64,000 nt of DNA from Sphingobacterium nematocida (GTDB lineage Bacteria; Bacteroidota; Bacteroidia; Sphingobacteriales; Sphingobacteriaceae). The notes under the pieces are model-generated. The model saw nothing but the letters and a program-made list of their open reading frames with translations, was not told the origin of the DNA and searched no databases. The translations under genes and the position numbers were made by a program. Each line of letters starts with the position of its first letter. Within the stretch, counting starts at the first letter, position 1. The stretch lies in NCBI RefSeq assembly GCF_900168125.1, contig NZ_FUZF01000014.1, positions 62,001 through 126,000 on the forward strand. Reading direction: 5' to 3'. Shown here one piece after another: positions 45,691 through 54,062 of the stretch.

Positions 45691-47643
45691 ATGTACTATA
45701 AAATAATATTTATTATATCGTTGTTTAGTATACTAAACAATAAGATTCAGGCTCAGGATACAAAAATGGGCCGACTCGAAAATTTGGGAGCGCAGATCAC
45801 GGCAAACATGATTCAGGGTAGTGTTTTTTTACATGATGTTGGTGGCAAGAGCTATGCTTACACGGTAGTAAGAGGTGAGCCTGCCCATCTTTTAGGATAC
45901 GATTTATCGAGCAAGGAATTGATATTGGATCATCCCTTACAGCATGCGGATGGGGCATGGGATCTAGCTTTTACGACCGACGGTTATTTGTATATTCCGG
46001 GCGCCAGTGGTATTTTATTTAGACATCGGCCAGGTACACATATTGTAGAAAATTTAGGACAGGCTTTGGCCGGAGAGACTTACGTATGGAATCTTGCCGC
46101 AGGAAAAGACGGCGAAGTATTTGGAGCTACCTATCCTGGTTGTAGGGTGTTTCGCTATCACCCTATCGATGGCTTTTCAGATGTAGGGAAGGGACCTATT
46201 GTTCAGTCCGAAAATTATGTGCGCAGCTTAGCTTATCATCAGGATACCGATCGTTTGTATGTAGGTGTTGGATCACATGCGCACTTGTTTAGATTAGATC
46301 CCCGTACAGCGGAAAAAGAGGATCTGCTACCTGAGAAATACAGGACTAAGGAATTTGTATACGGGCTGGAGATCGTACCTGGACGAGATGGAGCGGATCG
46401 TCTATTTGCACTTCTTACCTCAGGTCGCGAAACTTTAGTATACAACCTCAAAACCGGCATCTTCGAACAGGTAATAGACAGTATGGATATGAAAGCATTG
46501 GCATTTAATGCCAATCAGGTATATTATACCTCTGGCGGAAATCTTAAAACTTTTGATCCCACACAAGATGTTAACACGGCTCAAACACTTTCTGAACAGG
46601 TAGGGTCGGCCAATGCATTATCAATTTGTAGAGATAGTTTGTATATGCTGAATGCGGCAGGGAAACTCTTTGTCTACGATCTTCGAACAAGAGATAGCGC
46701 TATGACAGCATTGGAGATTCCAGGTCAACCAATTCCTATTAACGCGTTGCTTTTCGGTCCTGATCGTAAGATCTGGATGGGCGGCTATCTGGCTGGTGGG
46801 CATGCAACTTTTGATCCCGAATCCGGCATAAGTACCGAATGGAAAGGTCTCGATCAGACAGAGGGTATGGTAGGTTATGGCCATGAAATATTTTTTGGTA
46901 TATACCCCAAAGGAAGGTTTTATAGATACGATACCAACAAAGCTTGGAATCCCGAACTACAAAATCCGCAAAAGCTTGGAGAAATAGAGGAACAGGGACG
47001 ATCGTTCGCACTAGTTGCTGCAAAGGATAGAGAAAAGCTATACTTTGGGATGATTCCCGAGTACGGTCTTTTAGGAGGTGCTCTGGTCGAATTTGATCGT
47101 AAAAAAGAAAGCTTGATTTCTCACGGTGTGCCAATAGAAGATCAAGCAATTAGTAGTTTGGTATATAAAAATCGCAAATTATGGATTGGTACGACTATTT
47201 CTGGAGGATTGGGTGTGAAGCCGTCGACCCAAGAAGCTAAACTATGTGTTTGGAATCCAGATATGAAGACCATTGAGCAGGTCATTGTCCCAGTAAAAGG
47301 GGCGCCAGCTATCACAGGATTAATAGAAGGAAGGGATGGTAATCTTCTTGGAGTTGCAGGAGGCAAATTATTCGTTTATGACACGCAGCATAATAGCATA
47401 ATAGAATCTTTTGACCTATATGAACAAAAGCCAATGGGATCCCACATATGGAGAAGTGCTTTTTTGGTTTTGCATCCCTCTGGTGATATCTATGGCACGG
47501 TGGATAACAAATTGTTTAAATTGGATGTTGTGAAAAAAATGATTTCTATTATACATAATGGCGCCAGTTTGTTGACCATGGATGATAAGGGGCATCTTTA
47601 TTTTAGAAATAAAACAGAACTTTGGAGATATATTCCTGAATAG
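45691..47643 (+). CDS. Exported beta-propeller protein of unknown activity
   Basis: A 650-residue protein using the ATG at 45691 (MYYKIIF), which leaves four bases after the aldolase stop; the ATG at 45676 is an alternative. A signal peptide (KIQAQ) precedes a long series of beta-propeller repeats (for example HADGAWDLAFTTDGYLYIP, AAGKDGEVFGATYPGCRVFRY, LLFGPDRKIWMGGYLAGG). The repeats recall SMP-30/gluconolactonase and streptogramin-lyase-type propellers, but no definite metal site is seen. As the last gene of the locus and next to a sugar dehydrogenase, a lactonase or lyase role is possible. Confidence 0.65.
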   Translation: MYYKIIFIISLFSILNNKIQAQDTKMGRLENLGAQITANMIQGSVFLHDVGGKSYAYTVVRGEPAHLLGYDLSSKELILDHPLQHADGAWDLAFTTDGYLYIPGASGILFRHRPGTHIVENLGQALAGETYVWNLAAGKDGEVFGATYPGCRVFRYHPIDGFSDVGKGPIVQSENYVRSLAYHQDTDRLYVGVGSHAHLFRLDPRTAEKEDLLPEKYRTKEFVYGLEIVPGRDGADRLFALLTSGRETLVYNLKTGIFEQVIDSMDMKALAFNANQVYYTSGGNLKTFDPTQDVNTAQTLSEQVGSANALSICRDSLYMLNAAGKLFVYDLRTRDSAMTALEIPGQPIPINALLFGPDRKIWMGGYLAGGHATFDPESGISTEWKGLDQTEGMVGYGHEIFFGIYPKGRFYRYDTNKAWNPELQNPQKLGEIEEQGRSFALVAAKDREKLYFGMIPEYGLLGGALVEFDRKKESLISHGVPIEDQAISSLVYKNRKLWIGTTISGGLGVKPSTQEAKLCVWNPDMKTIEQVIVPVKGAPAITGLIEGRDGNLLGVAGGKLFVYDTQHNSIIESFDLYEQKPMGSHIWRSAFLVLHPSGDIYGTVDNKLFKLDVVKKMISIIHNGASLLTMDDKGHLYFRNKTELWRYIPE

Positions 47644-47673
47644 AATAAATTACACGATTTGTTCGTCAAGATA

Positions 47674-48444
47674 CTATATCCAACATTTTTCCACGGCCAA
47701 TTTAATCAACTGACCGATTGAATTGGTTTTTGTTTTTCTGAAAATATTCCTTCGGTGTGTGCTTACGGTATGCGGACTGAGGAATATTTTACCTGCAATA
47801 TCAGCTGTATTATAACCAGAAGCCAAAAGTACCAGGACCTCAAGTTCCCTTTTGCTTAATGTCGAACTTACAGGAGTTAAGGTACTTTTGGAGTGTACAT
47901 CTACATACGATGGAGCACCATCCAAGCCAATAAAAGATAGTTTCATTTCATTGTCGCTTTTGAGATAAGTCACGTCTGTATGAATAACGAAATTTCTAAG
48001 TACTGCACCTTCTAGGTCAGATTGTACCGTTATCGATTGTTGGAGAATATGAATGTAGTTGCCATCTTTCTTTCTGATGCGGTAATTATAGCGTGATTTA
48101 TATTTTAATAGCTCTTCCGGGCTCAATCCCTTTTTAAACTCCACTATAGAGCTTTCAAAATTAACGAAAGTTGGAAGGTCATCTGGGTGGATGATACTCA
48201 TCATCAATCCAATCGTAAATTCTTCTGGCTCGTAGCCTAATACTTTGCCTATAGTAGGACCAACATACTCGATTGTATTCTGAGGTGGATTGAAAATAAA
48301 ATAATAAAAATCGCCCACTAAAAAAATCTGCAGCATTTTTTTATATAGTTCTATTTCCTGCATCAGTTCTTTTGTGGAGGGATTTTTGTATTGACCAATT
48401 TCCGCCCACCTTTTCTGAACCTCTTGTATTAAATCGTTATGCAT
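47674..48444 (-). CDS. PAS-LuxR transcriptional regulator
   Basis: A 256-residue protein with a PAS domain (about residues 45-150; YVGPTIGKVLGYEPEEF...IIHPDDLPTFV and RYNYRIRKKDGNYIHILQQ) and a C-terminal LuxR-type helix-turn-helix (LSKRELEVLVLLASGYNTADIAGKIFLSPHTVSTHRRNIFRKT). The PAS part lacks obvious haem or flavin ligands. It is convergent with the polysaccharide locus and is followed ten bases upstream by the UPF0173 gene on the same strand, so it is not clearly the locus regulator. Confidence 0.88.
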   Translation of the reverse strand: MHNDLIQEVQKRWAEIGQYKNPSTKELMQEIELYKKMLQIFLVGDFYYFIFNPPQNTIEYVGPTIGKVLGYEPEEFTIGLMMSIIHPDDLPTFVNFESSIVEFKKGLSPEELLKYKSRYNYRIRKKDGNYIHILQQSITVQSDLEGAVLRNFVIHTDVTYLKSDNEMKLSFIGLDGAPSYVDVHSKSTLTPVSSTLSKRELEVLVLLASGYNTADIAGKIFLSPHTVSTHRRNIFRKTKTNSIGQLIKLAVEKCWI

Positions 48445-48454
48445 GTGCGGCCAG

Positions 48455-49135
48455 TTATACTTGAATCACTTCCCCTATGTCCGGAAGAATTAGCGTTTTA
48501 TTTAATTGCTTAAACTGATTTTTAGCCGCCTCATGATCTATAGCTATTAGCGGATCCGTGTCAAAGTGGACACCCATTATGCAGTCACATTTGACAAATT
48601 GAGATGCTACCAGTGCTTCTTCCACATCCATGGTATAGTTACCCCCGATGGGCAGAATCGCCATATCCAGCGTAAAAAAACTCGGTATCAATTGCATCTC
48701 CAATGTTAATGCTGTATCACCAGCGATATAGATCGTTTTTCCATTGTTCTCTTGCAAGACGAAACCCACAGGATTACCTCCATAAGTACCATCAGGAAAG
48801 GAAGAAGAATGAGCGGCATATACCATTTTTATTTTTCCGAATGGAAACTGAAAACTACCTCCGGGGTTCATTGCGAGTCCTTTAATGCCTGAACGTCCAT
48901 AATAGGTTACGATCTCATGATTTGCGATAAGTAGAGCTTTGGTTCTATTTGCAATTGATTCAAAATCAATTATGTGGTCGTAGTGTGCATGTGTCAGAAA
49001 AATGTAATCGGCCTCAATAGAATTGATATCAATATGCTTGGCCAGAGGATTGAGGGAGATAAAAGGGTCTACCAAAATTTTATAATTATCTAACTGGATG
49101 TGTAAGCAGGAATGGCCCAGGTATCTTATGTTCAT
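48455..49135 (-). CDS. UPF0173-type metallo-beta-lactamase-fold hydrolase
   Basis: A 226-residue protein from the Met at 49135 (MNIRYLGHSC), the length and N-terminus typical of UPF0173; the open frame extends 21 codons further but without family support. The metal motif HAHYDH is followed by HEIVTYYGRSGIKGLAMNPGG, AAHSS, AGDTALT and a C-terminal GVHFDTDP, giving a complete di-metal site. The substrate of this family is unknown. It lies ten bases before the PAS-LuxR gene and is probably co-transcribed with it. Confidence 0.86.
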   Translation of the reverse strand: MNIRYLGHSCLHIQLDNYKILVDPFISLNPLAKHIDINSIEADYIFLTHAHYDHIIDFESIANRTKALLIANHEIVTYYGRSGIKGLAMNPGGSFQFPFGKIKMVYAAHSSSFPDGTYGGNPVGFVLQENNGKTIYIAGDTALTLEMQLIPSFFTLDMAILPIGGNYTMDVEEALVASQFVKCDCIMGVHFDTDPLIAIDHEAAKNQFKQLNKTLILPDIGEVIQV

Positions 49136-49353
49136 TTGGTTTTTTTGGATTTGGTTCAACGATATCACTAAAATAGTAAAAAATGGAAGCTCCTGCAACT
49201 TGTTCTCATAGAAAAAGATAGTGGGACTCTAATCTATTTTCCAGTTGTTATCTAGGTTCCCTTGGTTAATGTGAAATTACAATCTGATCCAGGTCGTTTT
49301 CTATCCCGGTAGATTGAAAAGGAGTAAAGTGTAGTCTGAGATATAATATAACG

Positions 49354-49390
49354 AAAGCGTTTCCAAAATTAATTTGGAAACGCTTTTTTT
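49354..49390. terminator. Strong intrinsic terminator
   Basis: Perfect 14-bp stem (AAAGCGTTTCCAAA with its complement) around ATTAA, followed by T9. It lies between the COG0523 gene end and the UPF0173 gene start, so its likely client is the COG0523 operon on the minus strand or a plus-strand transcript. The rest of 49199-49460 shows no gene. Confidence 0.8.
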
Positions 49391-49460
49391 TTGTGCCCGA
49401 TTTGTGATTTTTCTCTGTTTTAACTAAAATTTATCTTATGAAAGAGGCAGTTCCTACGAA

Positions 49461-50657
49461 TTACATGTTTTTAGGAAACTCATCCAGCCAGTTGTTATCC
49501 TTCCAGCCATCAATCTCTTTTTCCGTCAGTAAGCACTGCTCTAGGTCAGCGATGTATCTGTCTTTATCCAATTCCTGACCTATAAAGACGATTTCATTTT
49601 TACGGTCTCCCCATTCTAGATGCCATCTTTTTCGTAAGTCGTCTCTCATTTCTGCGTAGGAGGGGTAGTCATAACGTTGTTTTTCAGGGATGCTACACCA
49701 CCATGCCCCCGCACTTTCCAGTCGCAAACTTCCCCCGGCCTGACTTAAGCTAAGTGCTATATCAGGTCGAGAAGCCAGCCAGAATAGTCCCTTTGCCCGG
49801 ATGATATTATGTGGATATACATCGTTAAGGTATTTATAAAAGCGTTGGGGATGAAACGGCCGTTGATCCCTGAATACAAAGGAAGAGATGCCATACTCTT
49901 CGGTTTCTGGCGTATGCTCCGACTGCAATTCTTTTATCCAACCAGCAGAAGACGAGGCTTCCTCAAAGTCGAAAGAACCAGTCCCTATGATTTCAACCGG
50001 ATCAACCTTTGCGAATTCCGCACAGATTATCTTCGCTCCTGGATTCAGTTTGCGGATTGCAGCTTCCAGTATTCGGGCAGTCTCGATGGAGACAAGGTCG
50101 ATCTTGTTGAGGACAATCACATTTGCAAACTCGATCTGATCTGTTAGTAGATTTACAATTGTGCGATTGTCCAGGTCATCTGCTGTCAACTGTCTGTCCC
50201 AAAGTGTTTCTGCACTTCCAAAGTCCTTAAAGAAATTATAGCAATCCACAACCGTTACCATAGTATCGATATAACTAAAAGAAGAAAGATCAATGTTATT
50301 GTTCGGATCGGTATAACTAAAAGTCTGCGCTACAGGTATAGGCTCGGATATCCCAGTACTTTCTATCAGCAGATGGTCAAATCTTTCTTCTTTAGCGAGG
50401 CGTTCCACCTCCACCATCAGATCCTCCCTTAGCGTACAGCAGATACAGCCGTTACTCATCTCGACCAGACGTTCCTCCGTTCTGGATAATACGTTTTCAC
50501 GTTCGACAGCCTGCGCATCAATATTGACCTCACTCATGTCATTAACAATGACTGCGACTTCTAATCCCTGCTTGTTGTGCAGTACATGGTTCAGGAGTGT
50601 GGTCTTTCCCGCGCCCAAAAATCCACTTAGGACAGTTACAGGTAGTTTATTCTTCAT
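49461..50657 (-). CDS. COG0523 GTPase, probable zinc metallochaperone
   Basis: A 398-residue protein from Met 50657 ([12 protein letters not shown]). The open frame extends 17 codons further into the end of the preceding gene, without support. Seen: Walker A GAGKTTLL (about 15-22), the CICC metal motif in [13 protein letters not shown] (Cys71, Cys73, Cys74), the ESTG switch and the NKxD motif (LNKIDLV), then the CobW C-terminal domain. COG0523 proteins use GTP to deliver zinc, cobalt or other metals; the CxCC type near a Zur-like palindrome points to zinc shortage. Second gene of a two-gene operon. Confidence 0.9.
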   Translation of the reverse strand: MKNKLPVTVLSGFLGAGKTTLLNHVLHNKQGLEVAVIVNDMSEVNIDAQAVERENVLSRTEERLVEMSNGCICCTLREDLMVEVERLAKEERFDHLLIESTGISEPIPVAQTFSYTDPNNNIDLSSFSYIDTMVTVVDCYNFFKDFGSAETLWDRQLTADDLDNRTIVNLLTDQIEFANVIVLNKIDLVSIETARILEAAIRKLNPGAKIICAEFAKVDPVEIIGTGSFDFEEASSSAGWIKELQSEHTPETEEYGISSFVFRDQRPFHPQRFYKYLNDVYPHNIIRAKGLFWLASRPDIALSLSQAGGSLRLESAGAWWCSIPEKQRYDYPSYAEMRDDLRKRWHLEWGDRKNEIVFIGQELDKDRYIADLEQCLLTEKEIDGWKDNNWLDEFPKNM

Positions 50658-50680
50658 TGTGCTTAAAATATAAGATTGAT

Positions 50681-50887
50681 TTAACCGTTTAGAATCTGGG
50701 AGAACCATAGTTTTATGCGCTCATAATGTTCCGCCCCATAGTTAGCTATAAAACGCTGTGTCTCCGGAAGGTCTTTATTCTGATAGACATCAAGGCGTTC
50801 CTCTGCAAATGTCCGCGTCAATGTTATTCTACATTTTTGTTGGATACAATATTTCCACTCTTCAAAATCTTTAGGGATACTATTCAT
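50681..50887 (-). CDS. Small conserved protein upstream of the COG0523 gene
   Basis: A 68-residue soluble protein from Met 50887 ([17 protein letters not shown]). A longer frame back to 50968 would run through the palindromic operator and is rejected. It is helix-rich with many charged and aromatic residues ([34 protein letters not shown]), a type of small protein often found beside COG0523 genes in Bacteroidota; function unknown. The gene lies 23 bases before the COG0523 start and directly after the promoter-operator palindrome. Confidence 0.7.
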   Translation of the reverse strand: MNSIPKDFEEWKYCIQQKCRITLTRTFAEERLDVYQNKDLPETQRFIANYGAEHYERIKLWFSQILNG

Positions 50888-50907
50888 GTGATTTGTTTTA
50901 TCGAAGG

Positions 50908-50960
50908 TACAAATATATTTATTAAAAGCAACAATGTTGCTTTTAATAAATATATTTGTA
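50908..50960. promoter_or_regulatory. 53-bp perfect palindrome with mirrored -7 boxes
   Basis: Two 26-base arms around a single central base. The centre, GCAACA-A-TGTTGC, looks like a Zur/Fur-family dyad. Each arm also holds TATATTTG (TANNTTTG): on the minus strand at 50910-50917, 22 bases before the small-protein start, and on the plus strand at 50951-50958. A metal repressor at the centre would sit upstream of either -7 box. Confidence 0.7.
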
Positions 50961-50968
50961 GTGCCCAA

Positions 50969-51082
50969 TCAACCATTTACGCAGGGTAAGCGCAATTGGT
51001 TTACTGCTTTTATACCAGAGAGCTGTAGCTCCTCGTAAGTATTTTGTATACTGTTTTCTAGTTTAATTTCCTCCCGATTCAT
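50969..51082 (-). CDS. Possible 37-residue protein or gene remnant
   Basis: A short frame reading MNREEIKLENSIQNTYEELQ and ending ...LRLPCVNG, polar and helix-prone as a real protein would be. It lies upstream of the palindrome on the same strand as the COG0523 operon. The family is not recognised. It could be a remnant of a longer gene or a chance frame. The rest of 50961-51292 on either strand shows no clear gene. Confidence 0.3.
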   Translation of the reverse strand: MNREEIKLENSIQNTYEELQLSGIKAVNQLRLPCVNG

Positions 51083-51245
51083 AAGTTTTAAACCTAATGG
51101 TTTTTATCATGCAAATGCTGTCGGTATATCGCGCTGGTGTAACTACCAGGCTAGATTAAGGAAAAGGATAGACTCCAACCCACCAATCCCAAAAGTAACT
51201 TGATGAACATTCTACGTTTTCTGTTTTCAGGAACATACGAACTAA

Positions 51246-51263
51246 AAGTATATATTTGTACTT
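51246..51263 (+). promoter_or_regulatory. -7 box inside an AAGTA/TACTT dyad (SRPBCC-marR promoter)
   Basis: AAGTA-TATATTTG-TACTT: the eight central bases are a TANNTTTG box and the flanking five bases on each side form an inverted repeat. A site of the same design precedes crtI at 52533-52548. Likely operator of the MarR-like regulator encoded in this transcript. Confidence 0.65.
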
Positions 51264-51292
51264 ATTTTTGTTGATTTAGTTTTTTTTTACAC

Positions 51293-51757
51293 ATGGAATA
51301 TCTGTTATTTAGAGAGCAACAATTATCCTGCGATGTGGATACGGCTTGGGATTTTTTTTCCAATCCCCATAATTTAACAAATATTACTCCTGAGAACATG
51401 CAATTTGAGGTATTGTCCAGAGATCTTCAAGAGACGATCTACGAAGGGATGCAGATTGATTATAGAGTTGTTCCGATATTCGGTGTGCCCATGCGTTGGA
51501 GAACTCTTATCAAAGATGTGGATACGAAAAAGAGTTTTGTAGATATTCAAGAAAGAGGGCCCTATAAAAAATGGGAGCACACACATCAATTCATCCCGAA
51601 TAGTGATGGTGTTCTTATCAAAGACAGTGTACGTTATATATTGCCTATGGGTATTTTAGGTAGGCTGGCGCATACCTTATTTGTAAAAAGAAAGTTAAAA
51701 GAGATATTTGATTATCGATACCAGGTTTTAGAAGCAGCGTTCAATAACCTGCAATAA
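51293..51757 (+). CDS. SRPBCC-family ligand-binding protein
   Basis: A 154-residue START/Bet v1-like protein (FREQQLSCDVDTAWDFFSNPHNLTNITPENMQF at the start, KWEHTHQFIPNSDGVLIKDSVRY in the middle). Such proteins have a hydrophobic cavity and are regularly found beside carotenoid and photolyase genes, though their ligand is unknown. It is the first gene of the transcript with the MarR-like regulator, starting 30 bases after the dyad-type promoter. Confidence 0.82.
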   Translation: MEYLLFREQQLSCDVDTAWDFFSNPHNLTNITPENMQFEVLSRDLQETIYEGMQIDYRVVPIFGVPMRWRTLIKDVDTKKSFVDIQERGPYKKWEHTHQFIPNSDGVLIKDSVRYILPMGILGRLAHTLFVKRKLKEIFDYRYQVLEAAFNNLQ

Positions 51758-51767
51758 GTTTATTAGT

Positions 51768-52445
51768 ATGAAGTATAGTTTAATGAAAGATGTTATCGGA
51801 CTTTTAGAAGAGTTCGAGGAAGGGGCAGTAGAAGGAGGCTATCCCCAAAATATAAAAGGTTTTGAACGTTGGGTATCGGATAAGTCCCCTAGCAATGATT
51901 TGGAAATAGAGCCTTTTTGGATTGGTAAAGAGAAAGGAAGAAGTGCCGATAGCGCCATTAGTACTATGCTCGTACATATGAACCGTTATGCTAAGAGCTA
52001 TTCAAAATCAGCCATTTCAGGCTCTCCATTTTCTACGCAAGAAGAGTTTATTTATCTGATAAATTTACAGGCGTTTGGTGCGATGACTAAAATGGAGCTT
52101 ATAAAACGGAATATACATGAAAAGCCTGTAGGAATGCAGACTATCAATCGTTTGATTAATTTAGGTTGGGTGAGTCAACGGGAGTCTAGTACCGACAAAC
52201 GCAGTAAGGTAGTGATGATTACAGAAGAAGGCATTAAGATATTGAATGATCAGATGGGCCGTATCAGACAGGCCACAAGTATTGTAACGGGTAATTTGAC
52301 AAATAAGGAGAAAATGGATTTGATTAAGCTTCTAAGCAAGCTTAATGATTTCCATCATGCTTTATATATGCAAAGCATAGATAATGACTTATTACTTGAC
52401 GTCGCCTACCAAACGTATAAAGAATCACAAGCCACACCGGCTTAG
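51768..52445 (+). CDS. MarR-like winged-helix regulator of the carotenoid cluster
   Basis: A 225-residue regulator with a winged-helix domain at about residues 85-170 (FIYLINLQAFGAMTKMELIKRNIHEKPVGMQTINRLINLGWVSQRES then DKRSKVVMITEEG, the recognition helix and wing of MarR proteins). The N-terminal 80 residues are an extension beyond the usual 150-residue MarR length and may sense a ligand. The gene lies ten bases after the SRPBCC gene and divergent from nothing, so the two dyads in the cluster are its natural targets. Confidence 0.83.
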   Translation: MKYSLMKDVIGLLEEFEEGAVEGGYPQNIKGFERWVSDKSPSNDLEIEPFWIGKEKGRSADSAISTMLVHMNRYAKSYSKSAISGSPFSTQEEFIYLINLQAFGAMTKMELIKRNIHEKPVGMQTINRLINLGWVSQRESSTDKRSKVVMITEEGIKILNDQMGRIRQATSIVTGNLTNKEKMDLIKLLSKLNDFHHALYMQSIDNDLLLDVAYQTYKESQATPA

Positions 52446-52467
52446 GTTTAGATGCCATAATCCTTAT

Positions 52468-52510
52468 AAAAGTTCATAAATAAACTATTTAGATTTATTT
52501 ATGAACTTTT
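52468..52510. terminator. AT-rich 17-bp perfect hairpin between marR-like gene and crtI
   Basis: Perfect 17-bp stem (AAAAGTTCATAAATAAA with its complement) around a nine-base loop, followed by further T. It ends the regulator transcript just before the crtI promoter. The low GC makes it a weaker terminator than others here, so a protein-binding role is possible. Confidence 0.7.
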
Positions 52511-52532
52511 TTTATCTTAATACGATTAATAA

Positions 52533-52548
52533 AGTATATTTGTATACT
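52533..52548 (+). promoter_or_regulatory. crtI promoter -7 box inside a perfect AGTATA dyad
   Basis: AGTATA-TTTG-TATACT is a perfect 16-base inverted repeat and contains TATATTTG (52535-52542). It lies 20 bases before the crtI start. The matching dyad at 51246-51263 suggests one regulator for both. Confidence 0.68.
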
Positions 52549-52568
52549 AATTTAATCATATTAATACT

Positions 52569-54059
52569 ATGCTTCCTATATTTCGATTTCCTAAAGTTGC
52601 CATTATCGGATCAGGTTTTTCCGGGCTCTCCGCGGCCTGTTACCTTTCCTCGTTTGGGTATCCGGTGGATGTATTTGAGAAGAACAATTCCTTAGGAGGC
52701 CGGGCTCGCCAGTTTAATACCGCGTGTGGCTTCCGTTTTGATATGGGGCCGAGCTGGTATTGGATGCCCGATGTGATAGAATCTTTTTTTTCAGATTTTG
52801 GATTTTCCACGGGCGACTTTTATGATCTAGAGGCATTAAATCCTCAATTCGAAGTCGTATTTGATGGAGAGAGCATAGATGTCCCAGCAGATATGCAGCA
52901 GCTTCGGGAGCTTTTTGAGTCGATTGAAACTGGGGCAGGTAAGCAGTTCGATCGATTTATGGCAGATGCACAAGAGAAATATGAGATCGCCATGTCCGAT
53001 TTCATTTATACACCTTCATTATCTTGGATGGAGTTTCTTACACCCCGGATGCTAGCAGCATCTACACGTTTAAATCTATTGACTTCGTTTCGTACCTACG
53101 TCCGTAAATATTTCAAAGATCCCCGCCTGCTCGCATTGATGGAGTTTCCTGTTATATTTTTGGGAGCTTCTCCGAAAGATATACCCGCTATGTACAGTTT
53201 GATGAGTTATGGTGGATACGGTTTGGGTACCTGGTATCCTCAGGGAGGTTTTAAGTCTGTTGTGGATGCGATGGTTTATATAGCGGAACAAAAGGGTGTC
53301 AAATTTCATCTTGACACTGCAGTAGAGAATATACAGGTTGATGATAGTCGCGGCATATCTTTAAATACATCACGGGGTGATATTGAAACTTTCGATTACT
53401 TAGTTGGTAGTTCTGACTACAAGCACACCGAAAGCCTCTTGCCACAAGTGTACCGCAACTACAGCGAGCAGTATTGGTCGAAAAAGACACTTGCTCCGTC
53501 ATGCCTGATTTACTATCTGGGGTTTGACACCAAGATCCAAAATTTAAAACACCACACCCTGTTTTTTGAGCATGACATGGATGCCCATCTCCGTACCGTA
53601 TATGATACCAAGGAGTGGCCTGAAAATCCTTTGTTTTATGCTTGTTGCCCCTCAAAGACCGATTCGGAGGTTGCCCCTGTAGGCAGTGAAAACCTGTTTT
53701 TACTTTTGCCTCTAGCGGTTGGCCTGGATGACGCAGAGGATATCCGGGAACAGTATCTTGAAATGATGTTATCCAGACTGGAAAAACACACCGGAGCTAT
53801 CGGTTTAAAACAACACCTCGTATATAAACGGAGTTATTGTGTCAGCGATTTCCAAAAAGACTATAACGCATTCAACGGAAATGCTTATGGACTTGCAAAT
53901 ACACTAAAACAGACCGCTGTTTTAAAACCAAGCATCCGTAATAAGAAAGTAAAAAATATTTTTTATACAGGTCAGTTGACTGTACCAGGTCCCGGGGTAC
54001 CACCATCTATTATTTCGGGGAAGATTGTAGCTCATGAGATCAAAAAGCAAAACCTATAG
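52569..54059 (+). CDS. crtI: Phytoene desaturase
   Basis: A 496-residue flavoprotein: dinucleotide-binding motif VAIIGSGFSGLSAACYLSSFG (about residues 9-29), the LGGRARQF continuation, and the C-terminal carotenoid-oxidase signature FYTGQLTVPGPGVPPSIISGKI. CrtI desaturates phytoene to lycopene. It opens the biosynthetic operon crtI-crtB-crtZ-crtY-idi, with crtB three bases downstream. Length matches the family and no key residue is missing. Confidence 0.96.
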   Translation: MLPIFRFPKVAIIGSGFSGLSAACYLSSFGYPVDVFEKNNSLGGRARQFNTACGFRFDMGPSWYWMPDVIESFFSDFGFSTGDFYDLEALNPQFEVVFDGESIDVPADMQQLRELFESIETGAGKQFDRFMADAQEKYEIAMSDFIYTPSLSWMEFLTPRMLAASTRLNLLTSFRTYVRKYFKDPRLLALMEFPVIFLGASPKDIPAMYSLMSYGGYGLGTWYPQGGFKSVVDAMVYIAEQKGVKFHLDTAVENIQVDDSRGISLNTSRGDIETFDYLVGSSDYKHTESLLPQVYRNYSEQYWSKKTLAPSCLIYYLGFDTKIQNLKHHTLFFEHDMDAHLRTVYDTKEWPENPLFYACCPSKTDSEVAPVGSENLFLLLPLAVGLDDAEDIREQYLEMMLSRLEKHTGAIGLKQHLVYKRSYCVSDFQKDYNAFNGNAYGLANTLKQTAVLKPSIRNKKVKNIFYTGQLTVPGPGVPPSIISGKIVAHEIKKQNL

Positions 54060-54062
54060 ATT

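Noticed and set aside
46739..47149. A 136-residue open frame on the minus strand inside the propeller gene
   Set aside because: It lies wholly within a well-supported signal-peptide-bearing propeller gene on the other strand, has Arg/Ser/His-heavy composition and resembles no family.
49221..49240. GTGGGACT at 49221 as a further ECF sigma site
   Set aside because: Only eight bases agree, the GGGTC half is missing at the right spacing, and no gene follows on that strand.
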